Origin: Winogradskyella sp.
GTDB lineage: Bacteria; Bacteroidota; Bacteroidia; Flavobacteriales; Flavobacteriaceae
DNA: 64,000 nucleotides
NCBI RefSeq assembly: GCF_003712105.1
Contig: NZ_RHLG01000004.1
Coordinates: 293,413 to 357,412, forward strand
Reading direction: 5' to 3'
Made by a program: the position numbers and the translations under genes. This document shows, one piece after another, positions 53,318-62,457 of the stretch. Under the pieces are notes generated by a model. It searched no databases, was not told the origin of the DNA, and saw only the letters and a list, made by a program, of their open reading frames with translations. Numbering within the stretch: position 1 is the stretch's first letter; the number at the start of each line of letters is the position of its first letter.

Positions 53318-54403
53318 ATGACAAAACGTAAACTTCGTATAAACGGCCACTCACACTTACTTCCCTACCCTGAAGAAATCCCTCAGTTCATGAAGGATAA
53401 AGGCATTTTTTGGGTAGATAAGGATAGAAAGTTTATGCTTCAAAAAGACTGGAGACGTCCGGTTACGGACTCTAGCTTTTTTTTAGATGAAAAATTGGCT
53501 TGGATGGAGCATTTTAAAATAGACCACGCTGTCGTTTTAAACCTATCTCAGCTATATGGTAACGGATTACGTCTGGAAGAAATGAAGCAGGCGCTTCGTT
53601 TTCAAAATGATTTTAATGCCCGTATACAGCATGATAACCCAAGTAAATTTACCTGTGGTTTTGTAGTACATCCTGGGTTTGTAAGAGGTGCGTGTTGGGA
53701 AATTGAGCGTTGTGTTGAAGAGCTCGATATGCGACTCCTTTGTCTTCCTACACATTACATGGATACTATAGGTACGTGGCGCTGTATTTTTGATGAAGAA
53801 AATGAGCCTATTTTTGAGCTTGCAGACAAATACAATTTGGCGGTTGAGGTTCATCCGTACGATGGTGAAAAATTTATTAAGTTAGAAAACACCTCATGGC
53901 GTTTTCATTTAATCTGGATGTTGGCTCAATGTGCTGATGCCTATCACTTTTTAACTCTAAATGGGTACTACGAAAAATATCCAAATATGCGTATTTGCTT
54001 TGCTCATGGAGGTCAATTGGCTCAAATAAACTTAGGACGACGTATACAAGGTTTTGATGGAAGACCTGACCTTTTTGAAGGCATGGAGCATCCTCGTAAA
54101 GCTGTTGGACATAAAAATATTTTCTTCGATACGCTAGTCCATGATACAGGTTCTTTAGAGTTACTTATTAAAAACCAAACCTCTAAGCAAGTTTTAATGG
54201 GCTTGGATGATCCGTATCCACTTGGTGAAATGGAAAGTGATGCGCAATCGTCTTATCCTGGAAAAATTTTAGATTTGGCTGTAGATCGACATATTATTTC
54301 GGAACATGAATGCAATGCCATTTGGGATGATAATGTAGTACAGTGGCTTTGCGGAGATAACCAAAAAGCAAAAGACAAATTATATCATCGGATTTTATCC
54401 TAA
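53318..54403 (+). CDS. 2-amino-3-carboxymuconate-6-semialdehyde decarboxylase (amidohydrolase)
   Basis: A protein of 361 residues of the ACMSD group of amidohydrolases. Zinc ligands are recognisable in RINGHSHLLPYPEE (H-x-H), the histidine of AVEVHPYDG, CFAHGGQLAQ, and the aspartate in LMGLDDPYPLGE. It decarboxylates ACMS to 2-aminomuconate semialdehyde and so keeps the flux from forming quinolinate. It follows the 3-hydroxyanthranilate dioxygenase by 32 bases, which fits the pathway order. The N-terminal 60 residues are longer than in short ACMSDs. Confidence 0.9.
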   Translation: MTKRKLRINGHSHLLPYPEEIPQFMKDKGIFWVDKDRKFMLQKDWRRPVTDSSFFLDEKLAWMEHFKIDHAVVLNLSQLYGNGLRLEEMKQALRFQNDFNARIQHDNPSKFTCGFVVHPGFVRGACWEIERCVEELDMRLLCLPTHYMDTIGTWRCIFDEENEPIFELADKYNLAVEVHPYDGEKFIKLENTSWRFHLIWMLAQCADAYHFLTLNGYYEKYPNMRICFAHGGQLAQINLGRRIQGFDGRPDLFEGMEHPRKAVGHKNIFFDTLVHDTGSLELLIKNQTSKQVLMGLDDPYPLGEMESDAQSSYPGKILDLAVDRHIISEHECNAIWDDNVVQWLCGDNQKAKDKLYHRILS

Positions 54404-54446
54404 AAAAGAATTTCTATATTTAAACACTAATCAACTTTATTAAATT

Positions 54447-54662
54447 ATGAGAAAAATTGGCACTTACGCAGCGCTTATCGGTTTAGCATTAATTATCTTA
54501 CCTTATTTCGGTTTAACACTTAAGTTATTTGGTATGATCGACGAACTTGGTGAAACACCAGCTTGGGCTATTAAAATTGGACTAATCGTAATCGGTGTGG
54601 TCTTATTTATACTTGGTAAACCATCTGAAGAAGAAGTGCCTAATACTGCTGAAAAAGAATAA
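54447..54662 (+). CDS. Small two-helix membrane protein
   Basis: A protein of 71 residues with two membrane helices (about 6-27 and 42-60) and an acidic tail (PSEEEVPNTAEKE). Such small proteins are widespread in Flavobacteriia without a known function. It lies 43 bases after the ACMSD gene and 12 before an O-methyltransferase, so it may be read from the same message. Confidence 0.7.
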   Translation: MRKIGTYAALIGLALIILPYFGLTLKLFGMIDELGETPAWAIKIGLIVIGVVLFILGKPSEEEVPNTAEKE

Positions 54663-54674
54663 ACTTAGCCAATA

Positions 54675-55316
54675 ATGTACTTTCTACCCAAAGCTATCGA
54701 TGATTATGTTGTAGCCCATTCTGAAGAAGAGCCAAAATTATTACAACAACTCACAAGAGAAACTTACCAAAAAGTACTACAACCTATTATGCTCAGCGGA
54801 CCATATCAGGGTCGTGTGCTTAGCATGATTTCTAAACTTTGTAAGCCAAAAACTATCCTTGAATTAGGTACGTTTACTGGTTATGCTACATTATGTCTTG
54901 CTGAAGGCTTGGACAAAGATGGAACTATACATACCATTGATATCAATGAAGAGCTAGAGGATTTTTCACGAAAATACTTTGATAAGTCTAATTACGGAAG
55001 TCAAATTATTCAGCATGTAGGTAATGCTTTAGATATTATTCCCAAGCTTGATTTAAATTTTGATTTAGTTTTTATAGATGCTGATAAACCTAACTATAGT
55101 AATTACTTCCGTTTAATAATAGAAAAACTAAATACAGGCGGAATCATACTGTCGGATAATGTACTTTGGCACGGAAAAGTTGTTGAACCTCTTAAAGAAA
55201 AAGATATCTCTACTAAAGCTGTGCTAGATTTTAATACACTTCTGGCAAATGACCCAAGAATAGAAACGGTGGTATTACCAATAAGAGATGGCCTAACAAT
55301 AAGTAGAAAAAAGTAA
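54675..55316 (+). CDS. O-methyltransferase family 3 (catechol-type)
   Basis: A SAM-dependent methyltransferase of 213 residues: KTILELGTFTGYATLCLAEGL (motif I), IHTIDINEELEDFSRKYF, FDLVFIDADKPNYSNYFRLI and GGIILSDNVLWHGKV, the last with the metal-binding D-N of catechol/caffeoyl-CoA O-methyltransferases. The true acceptor is unknown. It lies at the end of the kynurenine-cluster strand and might act on hydroxylated aromatics, but that is only context. Confidence 0.9.
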   Translation: MYFLPKAIDDYVVAHSEEEPKLLQQLTRETYQKVLQPIMLSGPYQGRVLSMISKLCKPKTILELGTFTGYATLCLAEGLDKDGTIHTIDINEELEDFSRKYFDKSNYGSQIIQHVGNALDIIPKLDLNFDLVFIDADKPNYSNYFRLIIEKLNTGGIILSDNVLWHGKVVEPLKEKDISTKAVLDFNTLLANDPRIETVVLPIRDGLTISRKK

Positions 55317-55327
55317 ACTTAAATTAA

Positions 55328-55618
55328 TTATGGTTTGCGCTTTACAGAACCTGCAAAGTCCTCAACCTCATCACGAACTTTATTAAGTTCTTCATTAATG
55401 TCCTTTGTGAGGTCAGTGTCAATATCTGTATGATCTTTCACACTTTTAGTAACTTCATGTTTAATGTCGTTTGTAGCGTCTTTAAGTACTCGCATACCTT
55501 TACCTAATCCACGAGCTATTTCAGGAATTTTATCTGCACCAAAAACCATAACTACTACAACTAGTATGAAAAAGATTTCGGTACCGCCGATAAATAATAC
55601 TATGGGTTGACTTAACAT
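55328..55618 (-). CDS. tatA: Sec-independent protein translocase TatA/TatE type
   Basis: A protein of 96 residues: a short N-terminal membrane helix (GGTEIFFILVVVVMVFG), the F-G-x-x-K-I-P-E-x-A-R-x-L-G-K hinge and amphipathic helix, then a charged tail (LTKDINEELNKVRDEVEDF). It forms the pore component of the twin-arginine pathway. It stands alone; tatC is not in the window. It converges with the O-methyltransferase gene. Confidence 0.92.
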   Translation of the reverse strand: MLSQPIVLFIGGTEIFFILVVVVMVFGADKIPEIARGLGKGMRVLKDATNDIKHEVTKSVKDHTDIDTDLTKDINEELNKVRDEVEDFAGSVKRKP

Positions 55619-55646
55619 AGTGCAAATATAAAGTGACTTTAATTAA

Positions 55647-55676
55647 TAAAAAAAGCCGACTCGTTAAAGTCGGCTT
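55647..55676 (-). terminator. Terminator of the M1 peptidase gene
   Basis: On the minus strand AAGCCGAC, an 8-base loop and GTCGGCTT, then a T run. It lies 24 bases after the stop of the peptidase (55700) and before tatA. Confidence 0.88.
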
Positions 55677-55699
55677 AAATATGTAATAGACTTGTTTAT

Positions 55700-58000
55700 T
55701 TAGTCTTTAATTTGATTTTTAAACTTATTAAAATCACTTTCCTTAACTTCTTTTGGCCAAGTGTTGTTAGAAGTGTCAACATCAGCAGTCTCTAAATCCG
55801 GATCTACAGTTATAGACACGATTTCTTTCTGACTTGCAATAGCTCTAGATGCTTCATTATCATTAAGTCTCCATATCTGTGCAGGATAAGTTTCTCTTTC
55901 TTTAGAACCATCTGCATAAGTATACTCAACTATTAAAGGCATAACTAATCCGCCTGGCTTGTTAAACGTAACTTGATAGAAATATTTTGGAGATTTTATT
56001 TCTTTCTGTTGATCTGTTGTAAAATTATCCATTACAAACTCTTTTACTGTAGGTACATCTGCAAGTTGACCTGCGTCAAGAGCCTCTTGGTAACCTTCTT
56101 CATCTTCCCCAACAAAATAAACCAGACTATTAGGGTCGATTCCAAATTGCTTATAACGCTCAGCTAGTTTTTTTCCTTCTTCTGTTGGAGTTGTTGTTAC
56201 AGCATATTTCTTTACTTCTTTTACACCTATGTCAGTATAATCGGTTGTGTAGAACCAACCTCTCCAGAACCAATCTAAATCAACTGCAGATGCATCTTCC
56301 ATAGTACGGAAGAAATCTTCTGGTGTTGGGTGCTTAAATTTCCAGCGATTAGCATACTCTTTAAATGCATAATCAAATAAATCGCGACCCATAACGGTCT
56401 CTCTTAAAATATTTAATCCTGTTGCTGGTTTAGCGTAAGCATTACTACCAAATTGATACGTATTAAGACCTTTAGTCATAATTGGTGCGATAAAATCTTG
56501 ATTTCCGCCCATGTATCTTACAATATTTTTAGCTGGTCCACGACGTGATGGGTATTTAGTTTGCCCTGGTGATAAAGCATCTGGGAACCACTCACCAAAA
56601 TCTTGTTCAGCAACATATTGTACAAAAGTATTAAGACCTTCATCCATCCAAGTCCATTGACGCTCATCACTATTGATAATCATTGGGAACCAGTTGTGAC
56701 CAACTTCATGTATAATTACACCCATCATACCAAACTTAACACGATCAGAATATGTTCCGTCTTTATTTGGACGTCCAAAGTTGTAGCAAATCATTGGATA
56801 TTCCATACCCATTGGTGCATGAGCAGAAATTGCTTTGTGGTATGGATAATCGAACGTCATTCTAGAATAACTCTTAAGTGTACTTGCAACAACTTTTGTT
56901 GACCAATCTCCCCAAAGTGGATTACCTTCTTTAGAATACATTGATACAGCCATTACATCTTTAGTATCTAACTTAACAGCCATCATATCGTAGATAAACT
57001 TACGAGATGTTGCAAAACCAAAATCACGAACCATTTGCGCAGATAATTTCCATGTCTTCTTATCCTTACTTTTAGTCTTTTCTGTTTTTTCAGCTTCTTC
57101 TTGCGTAACTATTACTACTGGCTTATCATAAGATTTTTTAGCCTCTTTATAACGCTTCATCATCTCTTTAGAGAATACTTCTTCTCTATTTGTTAAGTAA
57201 CCAGTACCATCTAAAACGTGATCAGCAGGTACTGTGATGTTTACATCAAAATTACCAAATGGTAATGCAAACTCATCTCTTCCCCAGAATTGAGAATTTT
57301 GCCATCCTTCTACATCATTGTACACAGCCATTCTTGGATAGAACTGAGCCATGACGTATATTCTATTGTCATTCTCTGGGAAATATTCATATCCAGAACG
57401 TCCACCATCTTTTACGTGATCATTGATATTGTACCACCATTTAATATTGAAGGTAAATTTGTCTCCAGTATTTAAAGCTTTAGGTAACTCCACACGCATC
57501 ATTGTTCTGTTAATTGTATGTGGAAGTGCTTTTTTGTTTACATCAGAAACTTCTTGAATATTGAAACCACCATCAAAACGCTCTTTTAAATAAGTAGTCG
57601 CTGCTCTTGATGCTGTTGTAGCTGGTCCAATACCATTGCTTCTAATTAAAGGTGTTTTAGAATCACGGGCTCTCATATTTTGATCAAGCTGAACCCATAA
57701 ATATGTCAACTCATCTGGAGAATTGTTAGTATAAGTAATCGTTTCGTAACCATAAAGTCTTGCCTTTTCATCATCAATTTCAATATCCATTTTATAGTCT
57801 GCTTGTTGCTGATAATATGCTGGTCCAGGTGCTCCTGAACCTGTTCTAAACATATTTGGCGTAGCAAATTCGTCATACAACTGCTTGAATTTATTAGTGT
57901 TCGTATGACCTTGAGGTTTTTCCTTTTCTTCTGTATCTTGGGCAAAAGCTCCTGCAGAAACAAATAAAAGTCCTAGTAAGATGTGTTTAAAAATCTTCAT
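55700..58000 (-). CDS. M1 family metallopeptidase, secreted
   Basis: A protein of 766 residues with a signal peptide (IFKHILLGLLFVSAGAFAQ). The gluzincin site is HEVGHNWFPMIINSDERQWTWMDEGLNTF: H-E-x-x-H, then E after 18 residues. The exopeptidase loop reads A-P-M-G-M-E-Y-P, a variant of G-x-M-E-N that is usual in this Bacteroidota subgroup. It is probably a periplasmic or surface aminopeptidase. The DUF6702 gene lies 66 bases upstream on the same strand, a frequent pair. Confidence 0.92.
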   Translation of the reverse strand: MKIFKHILLGLLFVSAGAFAQDTEEKEKPQGHTNTNKFKQLYDEFATPNMFRTGSGAPGPAYYQQQADYKMDIEIDDEKARLYGYETITYTNNSPDELTYLWVQLDQNMRARDSKTPLIRSNGIGPATTASRAATTYLKERFDGGFNIQEVSDVNKKALPHTINRTMMRVELPKALNTGDKFTFNIKWWYNINDHVKDGGRSGYEYFPENDNRIYVMAQFYPRMAVYNDVEGWQNSQFWGRDEFALPFGNFDVNITVPADHVLDGTGYLTNREEVFSKEMMKRYKEAKKSYDKPVVIVTQEEAEKTEKTKSKDKKTWKLSAQMVRDFGFATSRKFIYDMMAVKLDTKDVMAVSMYSKEGNPLWGDWSTKVVASTLKSYSRMTFDYPYHKAISAHAPMGMEYPMICYNFGRPNKDGTYSDRVKFGMMGVIIHEVGHNWFPMIINSDERQWTWMDEGLNTFVQYVAEQDFGEWFPDALSPGQTKYPSRRGPAKNIVRYMGGNQDFIAPIMTKGLNTYQFGSNAYAKPATGLNILRETVMGRDLFDYAFKEYANRWKFKHPTPEDFFRTMEDASAVDLDWFWRGWFYTTDYTDIGVKEVKKYAVTTTPTEEGKKLAERYKQFGIDPNSLVYFVGEDEEGYQEALDAGQLADVPTVKEFVMDNFTTDQQKEIKSPKYFYQVTFNKPGGLVMPLIVEYTYADGSKERETYPAQIWRLNDNEASRAIASQKEIVSITVDPDLETADVDTSNNTWPKEVKESDFNKFKNQIKD

Positions 58001-58066
58001 AATAAGGGTTTGGTGTTTTTAAAAATGATGCCTAATGTAGCAAAAAACAAAATGCAATTATAGCTT

Positions 58067-58579
58067 TTAATCAAAGTTTAACACAGCTTTATTATTCTCT
58101 GGAATGAGAATAAAACTCTTGTCTTTACCGTTAATTTTTGTACGAAGAATATTTTGCTGTTCCGGGTAGATGTCGAACAAGACTTCATTTTTAATTTCGA
58201 TGGTTTTTATTGCGTCTATATTCTCAATTTCTAGATAGCAATAGACGATATCATCTTTATACTCTTTGCCAAGAAAATTAAACGTAACATCTGCTGTATT
58301 AACTTTAATATCGAGTTTAAATTTTAAATATTTACTCATGTAGGTTTCAATCATTTCTGATTCATTACCATTATTAAGTGTTATATTCTCATCATAACGT
58401 TCTCTCAATACTTTTTCAAAATCGTCTATAAATATTTGACTGATAATTTGAAGCGCTTTCTCCTGTTTTACATATTCAATCTTAGTAACACTCACATAAT
58501 ATTCATGAGCTTTTTTGGTCGAAATGAATAGAATAAAAAGCAGTGGTAATATTGAGAGTACTATTATGTATTTTTTCAT
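58067..58579 (-). CDS. DUF6702 family protein
   Basis: A protein of 170 residues from the ATG at 58579 (MKKYIIVLSILPLLFILFIS); a methionine four codons upstream is also open. After the signal or anchor segment come KKAHEYYVSVTKIEYVKQEKALQIISQIFIDDFEKVLR and KLDIKVNTADVTFNFLGKEYKDDIVYCYLEIE, typical of DUF6702, a secreted beta-rich family usually next to an M1 peptidase. Its function is unknown; it may help the peptidase, by position only. Confidence 0.85.
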   Translation of the reverse strand: MKKYIIVLSILPLLFILFISTKKAHEYYVSVTKIEYVKQEKALQIISQIFIDDFEKVLRERYDENITLNNGNESEMIETYMSKYLKFKLDIKVNTADVTFNFLGKEYKDDIVYCYLEIENIDAIKTIEIKNEVLFDIYPEQQNILRTKINGKDKSFILIPENNKAVLNFD

Positions 58580-58622
58580 ATTTAATTTCATTATTTACCC
58601 TATGAGCAAATGACATGCCAAT

Positions 58623-59411
58623 TTAATCTTCTTTTGAATTCAAATTCTCTTTATACGTTTTTAATTTTTCTTCCAAAAAAGGAATAATTTCTGTTGGGTC
58701 GTTCCTTTGACAAATAGTTTTAAAGTTTTCAGCATCCATACAAAAGTAGAAATAATCGTTTATTTGGCCGGTTGTAAACTCTTCATTCTCAAAAAGAGAT
58801 TCCGAATACAATTCTTTAATTTCTACCAAACATTTAATTCTTTCATCCAAATCAACGCGTTGCTTTAAGCGCTTGGTGCGTCCGCTTATTCTATTTAATA
58901 ATTTATGGAAGTTTACTCCCATACCATAATAAATGGGAGCGCCACCATCAGCATCAGCTAATTTTCGTTCATTAAGTGTTTTTGGTTTTCCTGTATAACC
59001 TGGAATGCCTAAATCGTAAAAATTTAGCTCTTTTTCTAAGTCTATATTGCCAATATCCGAGCCAATATTACCGGTTAAAATTTTACCAACTACAACTTCT
59101 TCTAGCTCGTTCACTCGCTCTATTAAATACATTTTTAATGATTGATCGTTCATGTTTTTTGAAGTTACTATGACCTCTAAAGTTTCATACTTTAAACTGG
59201 TTATTGTTAAAACATCTTTTTCCTTTGCTAATATTTCAAAATTCCCTTCGGCATTAGTAACAGTATATTTCGCTGAAGTTTTATTAAGAATATGTATACC
59301 TTCAACATCATCATTTGCAAACACAGAACCTTTTAAAAGTTTAAGCTGTGAATAAGCAGACAGACTTAAAAAGAAACCAATTACAGAAATTATATGTGTG
59401 GCTCTATTCAT
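58623..59411 (-). CDS. Carboxypeptidase-regulatory-like domain protein (paralogue 3)
   Basis: A secreted protein of 262 residues (signal SVIGFFLSLSAYSQ). A CarboxypepD_reg-like beta domain covers about residues 23-95 (GSVFANDDVEGIHILNKTS, YTVTNAEGNFEILA, SLKYETLEVIV), followed by a bridging segment (VNELEEVVVGKILTGNIGSD) and an alpha-helical C-terminal part from about 152. Residues 21-152 match those of the next gene at 119 of 132 positions by hand count; the C-terminal parts differ much more. It overlaps its neighbour by 8 bases. No catalytic motif. Confidence 0.82.
   Translation of the reverse strand: MNRATHIISVIGFFLSLSAYSQLKLLKGSVFANDDVEGIHILNKTSAKYTVTNAEGNFEILAKEKDVLTITSLKYETLEVIVTSKNMNDQSLKMYLIERVNELEEVVVGKILTGNIGSDIGNIDLEKELNFYDLGIPGYTGKPKTLNERKLADADGGAPIYYGMGVNFHKLLNRISGRTKRLKQRVDLDERIKCLVEIKELYSESLFENEEFTTGQINDYFYFCMDAENFKTICQRNDPTEIIPFLEEKLKTYKENLNSKED
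58956..59347. repeat. Direct repeat, copy 1 (duplicated N-terminal half gene)
   Basis: About 392 bases that recur, with scattered differences, at 59716-60107, 760 bases away. The unit is the N-terminal beta domain and linker of the two neighbouring paralogues and stops sharply at the A-rich hinge before their C-terminal helical parts. Confidence 0.85.
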
Positions 59412-60171
59412 CCGATTTTAATCTTTGCTTAAATAGTTCAAGTTCGTCATACAAGAAATCAATTGGTTTAAGTACATTTTTTGAGTTACAAATTCTTTCC
59501 ATGTCTTCACTATCCATAATGAAATCAAAAAATCTATTCTGTAAAACCTCTGAAAAATTTTCATTCTTAAAAATCACTTTTGAATATTCAGATTTAAGTT
59601 TTTTTGAGCATTTTATTTTCTTGTCAAGTTTTACGATCTCTTTCAACCGTTTTGTCTTGCCTGTAATTAAGTTTATAATTGCTATCAGTGGTATTCCAGA
59701 ACCAGAAGTCGCTGTGGCAAGTTTTCTTTCGTTCAACGTTTTTGGTTTTCCTGTATAACCTGGAATGCCTAAATCGTAAAAATTTAGCTCTTTTTCTATG
59801 TCTATATTTCTAATATCCGAGCCTATATTACCGGTTAAAATTTTACCAACTACAACTTCTTCTAGCTCATTCACTCGCTCTACTAAATACAATTTTAAAA
59901 ATTGGTTACTTATATTCTTTGAGGTTACTATCACCTCTAAAGTTTCATACTTTAAGCTGGTTATTGTTAAAACATCATGTTCCTTTGCTAATATTTCAAA
60001 TTTCCCTTCGACATTAGTAACCGTGTATTTCGCTGAAGTTTTATTAAGAATATGGATACCTTCAACATCATCAGTTGCAAATACAGAACCTTTTAAAATT
60101 TTAAGCTGACTAAAACTGTAACTCGAATAGATTAAGGTAAAAAATAGAATAAGTAATGATTTGGTTTTCAA
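59404..60171 (-). CDS. Carboxypeptidase-regulatory-like domain protein (paralogue 2)
   Basis: A secreted protein of 255 residues (signal LLILFFTLIYSSYSFSQ) with the same domains as the gene that follows it. Residues 21-152 are nearly the same as there, while from residue 153 (TATSGSGIPLIAIINLITG) the two differ, sharing only scattered positions such as G-x-T-K-R-L-K. It overlaps paralogue 1 by 4 bases and paralogue 3 by 8, so the three form one operon. Function unknown. Confidence 0.82.
   Translation of the reverse strand: MKTKSLLILFFTLIYSSYSFSQLKILKGSVFATDDVEGIHILNKTSAKYTVTNVEGKFEILAKEHDVLTITSLKYETLEVIVTSKNISNQFLKLYLVERVNELEEVVVGKILTGNIGSDIRNIDIEKELNFYDLGIPGYTGKPKTLNERKLATATSGSGIPLIAIINLITGKTKRLKEIVKLDKKIKCSKKLKSEYSKVIFKNENFSEVLQNRFFDFIMDSEDMERICNSKNVLKPIDFLYDELELFKQRLKSDE
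59716..60107. repeat. Direct repeat, copy 2 (duplicated N-terminal half gene)
   Basis: Partner of the repeat at 58956-59347. The shared DNA includes an almost unbroken stretch around 59733-59797 coding for GIPGYTGKPKTLNER and flanks. High identity here against low identity after the unit points to a recent duplication or gene conversion. Confidence 0.85.
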
Positions 60172-60953
60172 TTTCTTGACAATAAAAATAGCTCGCTTTC
60201 TTTTTGCAGAAATTCAATAAGATAAATCTCATTTTTACGCTCCAATATTGATCTATCGTAGGTCTTAGATTCTATGTATTCAATAAAAGCTTCCGTAAGA
60301 TTTGTTGGAATATCAAAATTTTCCTTTAAAAATTGTGCGCTATAACGTTCTTCGATTGGACTTAGTTTTTCCCTGAATTTATCAGCATCATTTTTTGCCT
60401 TCCCCTTTTTCTTAATAAACATACCAATAATAGCTAATGGATTAAATCCATATCTAAACCTATTTTCATCAAGCAAAGGATCATCAATTCTGGTTTTGTT
60501 ATCGGCAGAAAATTTATAATCGTCAAAATCTTCTTCACCTTTATAAATTTCAGACATCTCTACATTGTATGTCCTTACAGCTTCAACATCTGTATTAAGG
60601 TTTCCTGATAGATCATATGGCAACACAATCACTTCATCTAGTTTATTTACCTCTTCAACTAATCGCACAGATACTTGTCTTGATTTAATAATACGTTTGT
60701 CTATGACTATGATAAAATCCTTAAACTGAAGCGCAGCAAATGCAATGATATCATTCTCAGCCACATCAATTCTAAATTTACCATTTTCATCAGTAGTTAC
60801 ACCTTTATTAGAGCTTTGATTAAAAACCGTTATGCCTTCTTTCTCATCAGTATCAACGGTTATTCTACCATTAATTTCAACACGTTGTACATCTTGAGCA
60901 ACGATGGTAAAAGAAAGAAGTGAAAATACTATTAGTAGACAGTTGGTTTTCAT
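60168..60953 (-). CDS. Carboxypeptidase-regulatory-like domain protein (paralogue 1)
   Basis: A secreted protein of 261 residues (signal LLIVFSLLSFTIVAQ). The beta domain reads RVEINGRITVDTDEKEGITVFNQSSNKGVTTDENGKFRIDV, then AFAALQFKDFIIVID. A linker with VNKLDEVIVLPYDLSGNLNTDV corresponds to the E-E-V-V-V-G-K segment of paralogues 2 and 3, so all three come from one ancestor, this one more distant. It contains a K-rich stretch (KKKGKAKND) and a helical end. It is first in the operon. Function unknown. Confidence 0.82.
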   Translation of the reverse strand: MKTNCLLIVFSLLSFTIVAQDVQRVEINGRITVDTDEKEGITVFNQSSNKGVTTDENGKFRIDVAENDIIAFAALQFKDFIIVIDKRIIKSRQVSVRLVEEVNKLDEVIVLPYDLSGNLNTDVEAVRTYNVEMSEIYKGEEDFDDYKFSADNKTRIDDPLLDENRFRYGFNPLAIIGMFIKKKGKAKNDADKFREKLSPIEERYSAQFLKENFDIPTNLTEAFIEYIESKTYDRSILERKNEIYLIEFLQKESELFLLSRN

Positions 60954-61132
60954 TAGACTTTGAGCTTATGAATAGTAAATTTCGGAGTTGATTCCTTAAA
61001 AAGCTAATAAATGCCTTGTAAAGTTTTGTTAAATGACTATTAAGATACTAAAAATCTGAAAGCATCATTCAGCAGAATTATAATTAAAAAATCTAATTTT
61101 ACATGAAAGAAAATTATTGAAAACCATTTATT

Positions 61133-61840
61133 TTGAAATCAGCCATAATAGCCAGTACATCTACAATTCATAATGGAAACTACTTAGAGTATTTATTTGA
61201 AACATTAGAGGCGCACTTTAAAAACACTAAAGAGCTTTTATTTATTCCTTATGCTAGACCTAGTGGCATAACTTATGATGAATACACAGCTATTGCAAAA
61301 AAAGCTTTTGAAAAATTAAAAATTAAAGTTATTGGCTTACATCAATTTGATAATCCCATTAATGCTATTAAAAATGCTGAAGGGATATTTACTGGTGGTG
61401 GAAATACTTTTGTATTAGTGAATAAACTTTATGAAAATAAACTCATTTTGCCACTGAAAACCGCAATAGAAAATGGAACTCCATATCTGGGTTCGAGTGC
61501 TGGAAGTAATATTTGTGGACTTACCATGCAAACCACTAATGATATGCCAATAGTTTATCCGCCGAGTTTTCAAACTCTTGGTGTAGTCCCTTTTAATATT
61601 AACCCACATTATCTTGACCCAATTGAAGGCAGCACACATATGGGTGAAACTCGGGAAATACGAATTAAAGAGTTTCATAAATTCAATTCACATCCTGTGA
61701 TCGGTCTTAGAGAAGGCAGTTGGATTGAAGTAAACAACAATAATATATTTTTGAGAGGTGATTTAGATGCTAGATTGTTTGAACAGAATAAAGCACCCTA
61801 CGAAATAGAAAAAAATACTGATTTAGGATTTATAAGATAA
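61133..61840 (+). CDS. pepE: Peptidase E (alpha-aspartyl dipeptidase)
   Basis: A protein of 235 residues of peptidase family S51, which cleaves Asp-X dipeptides in the cytoplasm. Features: GIFTGGGNTFVLVNKLYE, the nucleophile serine in YLGSSAGSNICG, and the NINPHYLDP histidine region with GETREIRIKEF. The start is TTG (61133). The stop touches the stop of the convergent GNAT gene with no gap. Confidence 0.92.
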   Translation: MKSAIIASTSTIHNGNYLEYLFETLEAHFKNTKELLFIPYARPSGITYDEYTAIAKKAFEKLKIKVIGLHQFDNPINAIKNAEGIFTGGGNTFVLVNKLYENKLILPLKTAIENGTPYLGSSAGSNICGLTMQTTNDMPIVYPPSFQTLGVVPFNINPHYLDPIEGSTHMGETREIRIKEFHKFNSHPVIGLREGSWIEVNNNNIFLRGDLDARLFEQNKAPYEIEKNTDLGFIR

Positions 61841-62263
61841 CTATTTAAGTTTCTTAAGAAAGTGATAGCCTAGAATTTCGAAGCCTTGATTATAATAAAA
61901 CTTATGAGATGGATAGTTGCTAACATAGGTATTTAACTCTATCGATTGGCAACCTTTAGAGATGGCATAATCATGTATCCATTGCATAAATTTTTTACCT
62001 AATCCAGAACCTCTATATTCTGGGAGAATATAAACATGATCCAATTCTACAGACTTACCAATATAATGTCTAGTACAAAACCATAGGCCAGTCACTCCAA
62101 TAATATTATCAGATTCTAAAATAACAGCACATTCATAATTTTGATGTTTCATTTCATCAAATCGATTTCTAAGAGTTTCAAAATCGATAGTACCTTCATT
62201 TAATTCATAAACCAACGGTATTACTTGATGTAAATCATCTTTATCAATTATATTGAATCTCAT
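61841..62263 (-). CDS. GNAT family N-acetyltransferase
   Basis: A protein of 140 residues with the GNAT fold. The acetyl-CoA loop is PEYRGSGLGKKFMQWIHDYA, preceded by VELDHVYILPEYRG and followed by IELNTYVSNYPSHKFYYNQGFEILGYHF. The substrate is unknown. It is convergent with pepE (end to end). A 194-base AT-rich spacer follows to the collagen-like gene. Confidence 0.9.
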   Translation of the reverse strand: MRFNIIDKDDLHQVIPLVYELNEGTIDFETLRNRFDEMKHQNYECAVILESDNIIGVTGLWFCTRHYIGKSVELDHVYILPEYRGSGLGKKFMQWIHDYAISKGCQSIELNTYVSNYPSHKFYYNQGFEILGYHFLKKLK

Positions 62264-62457
62264 TTGCTGCTTTGTTATGTTAAAAACCTAAAGTTATAAA
62301 ACTCAAATCAAAAATTGGAGTTGTAATATTTTTCTTATCTTAGTGAGCAATAAAAGCTATTTAATTCAATAATAACCCCCTTAAACCCTTAATCCCTTAC
62401 ATGATTACATCTGTGACCCAATTAAAATAATTGTGTCATAATCACAAAACATTTTTT

